Source of the DNA: Thermoproteota archaeon
GTDB taxonomy: Archaea; Thermoproteota; Thermoprotei_A; Sulfolobales; Acidilobaceae
Direction of reading: 5' to 3'
Length of the DNA: 7,927 bases
Assembly (NCBI GenBank): GCA_013152575.1
Contig: JAADGB010000014.1
Span: 1 to 7,927 of the forward strand
Shown here: piece by piece, positions 5,896 through 7,927 of the stretch
Layout: every line of letters begins with the position of its first letter
How positions within the stretch are numbered: the stretch's first letter is position 1
Program-made: the position numbers and the translations under genes
Notes under the pieces: model-generated
What the model saw: the letters and a program-made list of their open reading frames with translations, nothing else
Database searches by the model: none
What the model was told of the DNA's origin: nothing

Positions 5896-7386
5896 TTACT
5901 TTCTCGAGTAGAGGAATGCAGCCGCTACGATTATGATAATTATAATCACGGCGGCGATCAAGCCAGTGCTTACACCGCCAGCTGCAGTGGTTGTCGTCTC
6001 AGTGGTGGTTGCAGGCGCGGTTGTAGCTGGAGCTGTTGTTGTCGTGGTTGTTGCTGGGGCTGGAGCGAAGGTCTCCTGGAAGACCTCTAAGTAGGTCTTA
6101 CCACCGAACGCATCCATTGCTATGAAGTCGTTGGTGTCCTCAAGACCCTTGTAGGTTCCTGCCTTGACCCACTTGTACTCGCCACCAACACTGGCTACGA
6201 GCCACCAGTCGTAGTCTGCAGTGGCCCTGTCTCCAGCGTCGTTTAGCGGGAACTTACCGGTGGCCGCGTACTGAGCGAACTCATCGCTTGTCGTGATCTG
6301 TGGTATGAGCTGCTTGACCTGGTTTACTAGCTGGTCCATGTCGTTGGTCTCGCCTGCCTGTAGGATGGCCATTGTTATAGCGACTACTGCGTCGTGGGCT
6401 GCGTAGGAGTATGCGTCGGGCTCAGTGCCTAGCTTCTCGACAACTGCCTGCTTAACCTTCTCCTGCTCAGCGGTGCTGGCAGGGCTGAATATCGGGTTGA
6501 GGAATAGGGTTGCCTCTGCGAATCCCGCAGCTACCGGGTCTGAGGTGATCTCGGTTAGTAGAGCGGTACCGTCGCTACCGTACCATGGTACCTTCTTCAA
6601 GTCTGGATACTTGTTGGCAGTTGTGAATAGCTGTGCGACCTCGTTGAATCCAATCACGACAATGGCTACCTCGTTTGGCTTGTACTGCTTAAGTAGGTTC
6701 TGCACGTCGTTGTTGAGCTGGGTTACAATGCTCGCGAAGTTCGGGCTCTCAGCGTTGTAGCTGTAGACTGACTCTATGGTAATACCCTTGCTCTCTGATG
6801 CTTGCTTGGTTGCGTCCTTCAGACCCTCACCCCACGTGTCTGCTCTGTTGACTATGATTGCTACCTTGATTCCCGCGTCCTCCAATACTTTAGCGATGGC
6901 CTTGCTCTGCACGTCGTCTGCGGGGCAGAACCTGAATACGTTGTCACCAGGTATAGCTAGCTCTATTGCAGTGCTGCTTGGGCTGATTACGAGGACGTTC
7001 TGCTGGTTAGCTAGGTCCTTGATCTTCTTGACCTCTGCGCTCGTCATTGGTCCCACGATGAACTTCACACCCTGTGCAGCAAGGTTGCTGAACTTCTGTA
7101 CGGCTACGTCGGGCTTGGTCTGTGTGTCCTCTACGATTAATTGTAGTCTAAACCATGCATTCTGCTGCTCCAAATACTGGTTCATCTCATCAACGGCAAA
7201 CTGGACGGCTGCAGCAGCCCTCTCACCATAGCTCTGGAGGTCTCCAGTCAATGGGAGGAGGGCACCGATCGTTATTGTGACGGGCTGTGCCTGTGTTACT
7301 CTGAAGCTCTCGAATGCGAGTATAGGCGCCAACGTCATCAGCGCAACTAGTACCACTGCCATCAAAGTATACTTGCTCCTAGTCAT
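5896..7386 (-). CDS. livJ: LivJ/LivK-like ABC solute-binding protein, membrane anchored
   Basis: A 496-residue type I periplasmic binding protein of the Leu/Ile/Val-binding family. Residues 6-25 (YTLMAVVLVALMTLAPILAF) form a signal peptide. The core begins VTITIGALLPLTGDLQSYGERAAAAVQFAVDE, then FIVGPMTSAEVKKI and ISPSSTAIEL, where the LivJ family binds the ligand's amino and carboxyl groups. DAYSYAAHDAVVAI matches the conserved C-terminal helix. After the core come a Thr/Ala/Pro linker (about 441-471) and a membrane helix GLIAAVIIIIIIVAAAFLY ending in SRK, so the protein is tethered facing outward. There is no lipobox Cys. ATG 7386 is chosen over ATG 7455 because it has GGTGGGAG just upstream, begins a clean signal peptide, and the likely TATA box (about 7440) lies downstream of the longer start. 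The ligand is uncertain: a branched-chain or other amino acid, amide or urea. Confidence 0.93.
   Translation of the reverse strand: MTRSKYTLMAVVLVALMTLAPILAFESFRVTQAQPVTITIGALLPLTGDLQSYGERAAAAVQFAVDEMNQYLEQQNAWFRLQLIVEDTQTKPDVAVQKFSNLAAQGVKFIVGPMTSAEVKKIKDLANQQNVLVISPSSTAIELAIPGDNVFRFCPADDVQSKAIAKVLEDAGIKVAIIVNRADTWGEGLKDATKQASESKGITIESVYSYNAESPNFASIVTQLNNDVQNLLKQYKPNEVAIVVIGFNEVAQLFTTANKYPDLKKVPWYGSDGTALLTEITSDPVAAGFAEATLFLNPIFSPASTAEQEKVKQAVVEKLGTEPDAYSYAAHDAVVAITMAILQAGETNDMDQLVNQVKQLIPQITTSDEFAQYAATGKFPLNDAGDRATADYDWWLVASVGGEYKWVKAGTYKGLEDTNDFIAMDAFGGKTYLEVFQETFAPAPATTTTTTAPATTAPATTTETTTTAAGGVSTGLIAAVIIIIIIVAAAFLYSRK
5974..6066 (-). repeat. Low-complexity Thr/Ala/Pro linker coding repeat
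   Basis: About 31 codons near the 3' end of livJ encode almost only Thr, Ala and Pro (blocks such as ATTTTTTAPATTAP). Such stalks in archaeal surface proteins join the folded domain to the membrane anchor and are often glycosylated; glycosylation here is inferred. The repetitive ACA/ACC/GCC codons make this stretch prone to length change. Confidence 0.8.
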
Positions 7387-7388
7387 CT

Positions 7389-7396
7389 CTCCCACC
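7389..7396 (-). promoter_or_regulatory. Ribosome binding site of livJ
   Basis: GGTGGGAG on the minus strand sits just before ATG 7386, with GGTG spaced 6 nt from it. It decides the start against the in-frame ATG 69 nt upstream, which has no such motif. Confidence 0.65.
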
Positions 7397-7436
7397 TTCG
7401 TGGGTTCTACTTCTAACACATCTACGCACAACCCAC

Positions 7437-7443
7437 ATAAAAA
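7437..7443 (-). promoter_or_regulatory. Putative TATA box for livJ
   Basis: TTTTTAT on the minus strand is centred at about 7440. Normal archaeal spacing puts the transcript start near 7413, with a leader of about 27 nt carrying the ribosome binding site. Other AT-rich stretches exist in this region, so the assignment is tentative. Confidence 0.4.
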
Positions 7444-7488
7444 TGTTATCATCATTACCTAAACCTATTCACATATTACAAAACCATA

Positions 7489-7497
7489 CAACCATCA
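7489..7497 (+). repeat. CAACCATCA direct repeat, copy 1
   Basis: CAACCATCA recurs at 7573-7581 in the same orientation. Both copies lie in the divergent intergenic region between livJ and the downstream AP-fold gene, copy 2 just after the latter's TATA box. This fits an operator pair but could be chance in low-complexity DNA. Confidence 0.3.
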
Positions 7498-7561
7498 TGA
7501 ATCTATTAACAATAATACCAATAACTAAGGCTGAGAGAAGTAAGAAATATACATCATAGTA

Positions 7562-7568
7562 TTATATA
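7562..7568 (+). promoter_or_regulatory. Putative TATA box for the 7599 gene
   Basis: TTATATA is a near-ideal archaeal TATA element. Normal spacing predicts a start site near 7591-7594, only a few bases before the GTG at 7599, so the message would be nearly leaderless. That is common in crenarchaea for first genes of a transcript and agrees with the absence of a Shine-Dalgarno. Confidence 0.6.
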
Positions 7569-7572
7569 CCAA

Positions 7573-7581
7573 CAACCATCA
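7573..7581 (+). repeat. CAACCATCA direct repeat, copy 2
   Basis: The second copy of the nonamer at 7489-7497, placed between the TATA box and the predicted transcript start of the 7599 gene, a position where a bound repressor would block initiation. This role is inferred from position only. Confidence 0.3.
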
Positions 7582-7598
7582 ATCGAAGAATCAAAACG

Positions 7599-7927
7599 GT
7601 GCAACTATTGGCGACAAACAAGCCCAACATAGCAATAATACTAATAGACAGTCTAGCAAGGACCCCATTCCTAGAAGCACTAGAAAACGACCAACTACCA
7701 AACTTCAAAGAACTAACACGGAAAGCAACCCTATACAAGAACGCATACAGCCCAGCAGCATCAACAACACCGAGCATAGCAAGCCTACTCTCAGGCTACT
7801 ACTCGATAAAATTCGGAGTAAGGAGCGTAAGAGACCCCATACCATCCAAAATGCCCCTGATAACAGACATACTACACGATATAGGCTATACAAGTCTAGC
7901 AGAAGTAACGGGACCCTTAGGCAACGA
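7599..7927 (+). CDS. Sulfatase-fold (AP superfamily) protein with Thr nucleophile (3' partial)
   Basis: An open frame running off the right edge, 109 complete codons visible. It starts PNIAIILIDSLARTPFLEAL, the first strand of the sulfatase fold with metal-ligand Asp17, then PNFKELTRKATLYKNAYSPAASTTPSIASLLSGYYSIKFG. This aligns with the sulfatase active-site block 'a.sP.CxPSRasllTG'. In place of C/S-x-P-S-R it has T-T-P-S-I, so Thr56 replaces the residue that becomes formylglycine and Ile60 replaces the Arg. This favours phosphoryl or phosphoethanolamine-type transfer or phosphodiester hydrolysis over sulfate-ester hydrolysis. No ATG is in frame after the upstream stop at 7557-7559; GTG 7599 fits the promoter, and TTG 7608 is an alternative. 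The remaining metal ligands lie outside the window. It is transcribed divergently from livJ. Confidence 0.8.
   Translation, partial: MQLLATNKPNIAIILIDSLARTPFLEALENDQLPNFKELTRKATLYKNAYSPAASTTPSIASLLSGYYSIKFGVRSVRDPIPSKMPLITDILHDIGYTSLAEVTGPLGN

Noticed and set aside
7387..7455. 23-residue N-terminal extension of the livJ product from ATG 7455
   Set aside because: It adds a Cys-rich stretch before a normal signal peptide, has no ribosome binding site, and starts upstream of the likely TATA box; ATG 7386 has a good Shine-Dalgarno.
6425..7462. Plus-strand open frames of 61-151 codons antisense to livJ
   Set aside because: They lie wholly inside a clear binding-protein gene and encode Ser/Thr/Ala-rich sequences with no recognisable domain; they are shadows of its codon usage.
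7562..7893. Minus-strand open frames of 71 and 62 codons at the right end
   Set aside because: They are antisense to the sulfatase-fold frame, which has recognisable motifs and a good promoter; the products look like generic hydrophobic shadow translations.
1..7927. Similarity of the window's first and last bases (VTAGTLGN versus VTGPLGN, both with GGGACCCTT) as a duplicated end
   Set aside because: The match is about 9 identical bases in unrelated protein folds, at different places in the proteins; the window edges are arbitrary. It is counted only as part of the GGGWCCC observation.
1..7927. tRNA, rRNA, CRISPR array, insertion sequence or attachment site
   Set aside because: I found no cloverleaf-like sequence, spaced direct repeats, transposase motif or terminal inverted repeats on either strand by reading.

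Overview
The window looks like part of a hyperthermophilic crenarchaeal chromosome (Thermoproteota; perhaps Desulfurococcales or Pyrodictiaceae, though this is a guess). The signs are arginine coded mostly by AGG/AGA, frequent ATA isoleucine codons, TATA-type archaeal promoters, Shine-Dalgarno sequences of the GGAGGTGA type, poly-T style termination, and a solute-binding protein held by a Thr-rich linker and a C-terminal membrane anchor, a crenarchaeal habit. No RNA gene, CRISPR array, transposase or attachment site is visible.

Layout: (1) Positions 2-451 (+) hold the 3' end of a GT-B type glycosyltransferase. (2) Positions 504-2003 (+) encode a complete alkaline-phosphatase-superfamily (type I phosphodiesterase/nucleotide pyrophosphatase-like) enzyme. 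(3) Positions 2012-7386 carry, on the minus strand, a complete five-gene branched-chain-amino-acid-type (HAAT/Liv) ABC importer. Its transcription order is binding protein (livJ/livK-like), livG, livF, livH, livM. The four membrane-complex genes are packed with gaps or overlaps of 1-4 nt. The binding-protein gene is set apart by a T-rich terminator and a second putative promoter. (4) After a divergent AT-rich promoter region, a second AP-superfamily (sulfatase-fold) gene starts at 7599 (+) and runs off the window.

The importer is a complete set: an extracytoplasmic, membrane-tethered binding protein, two permeases and two ATPases. It should import a small polar substrate such as branched-chain or other amino acids, amides or urea; the sequence does not decide which. 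The flanking plus-strand genes suggest surface-glycan or glycolipid work (glycosyl transfer plus phosphoryl or phosphodiester chemistry). Both AP-fold enzymes appear to use a Thr nucleophile, so the second is unlikely to be a true sulfatase. No clearly new system is visible. The main oddities are an unexplained clustering of GGGWCCC motifs and a repeated GGGGTCCCTCT 11-mer in the flanks, an 8-bp convergent gene junction, and the mixed neighbourhood of an importer between glycan-type genes.
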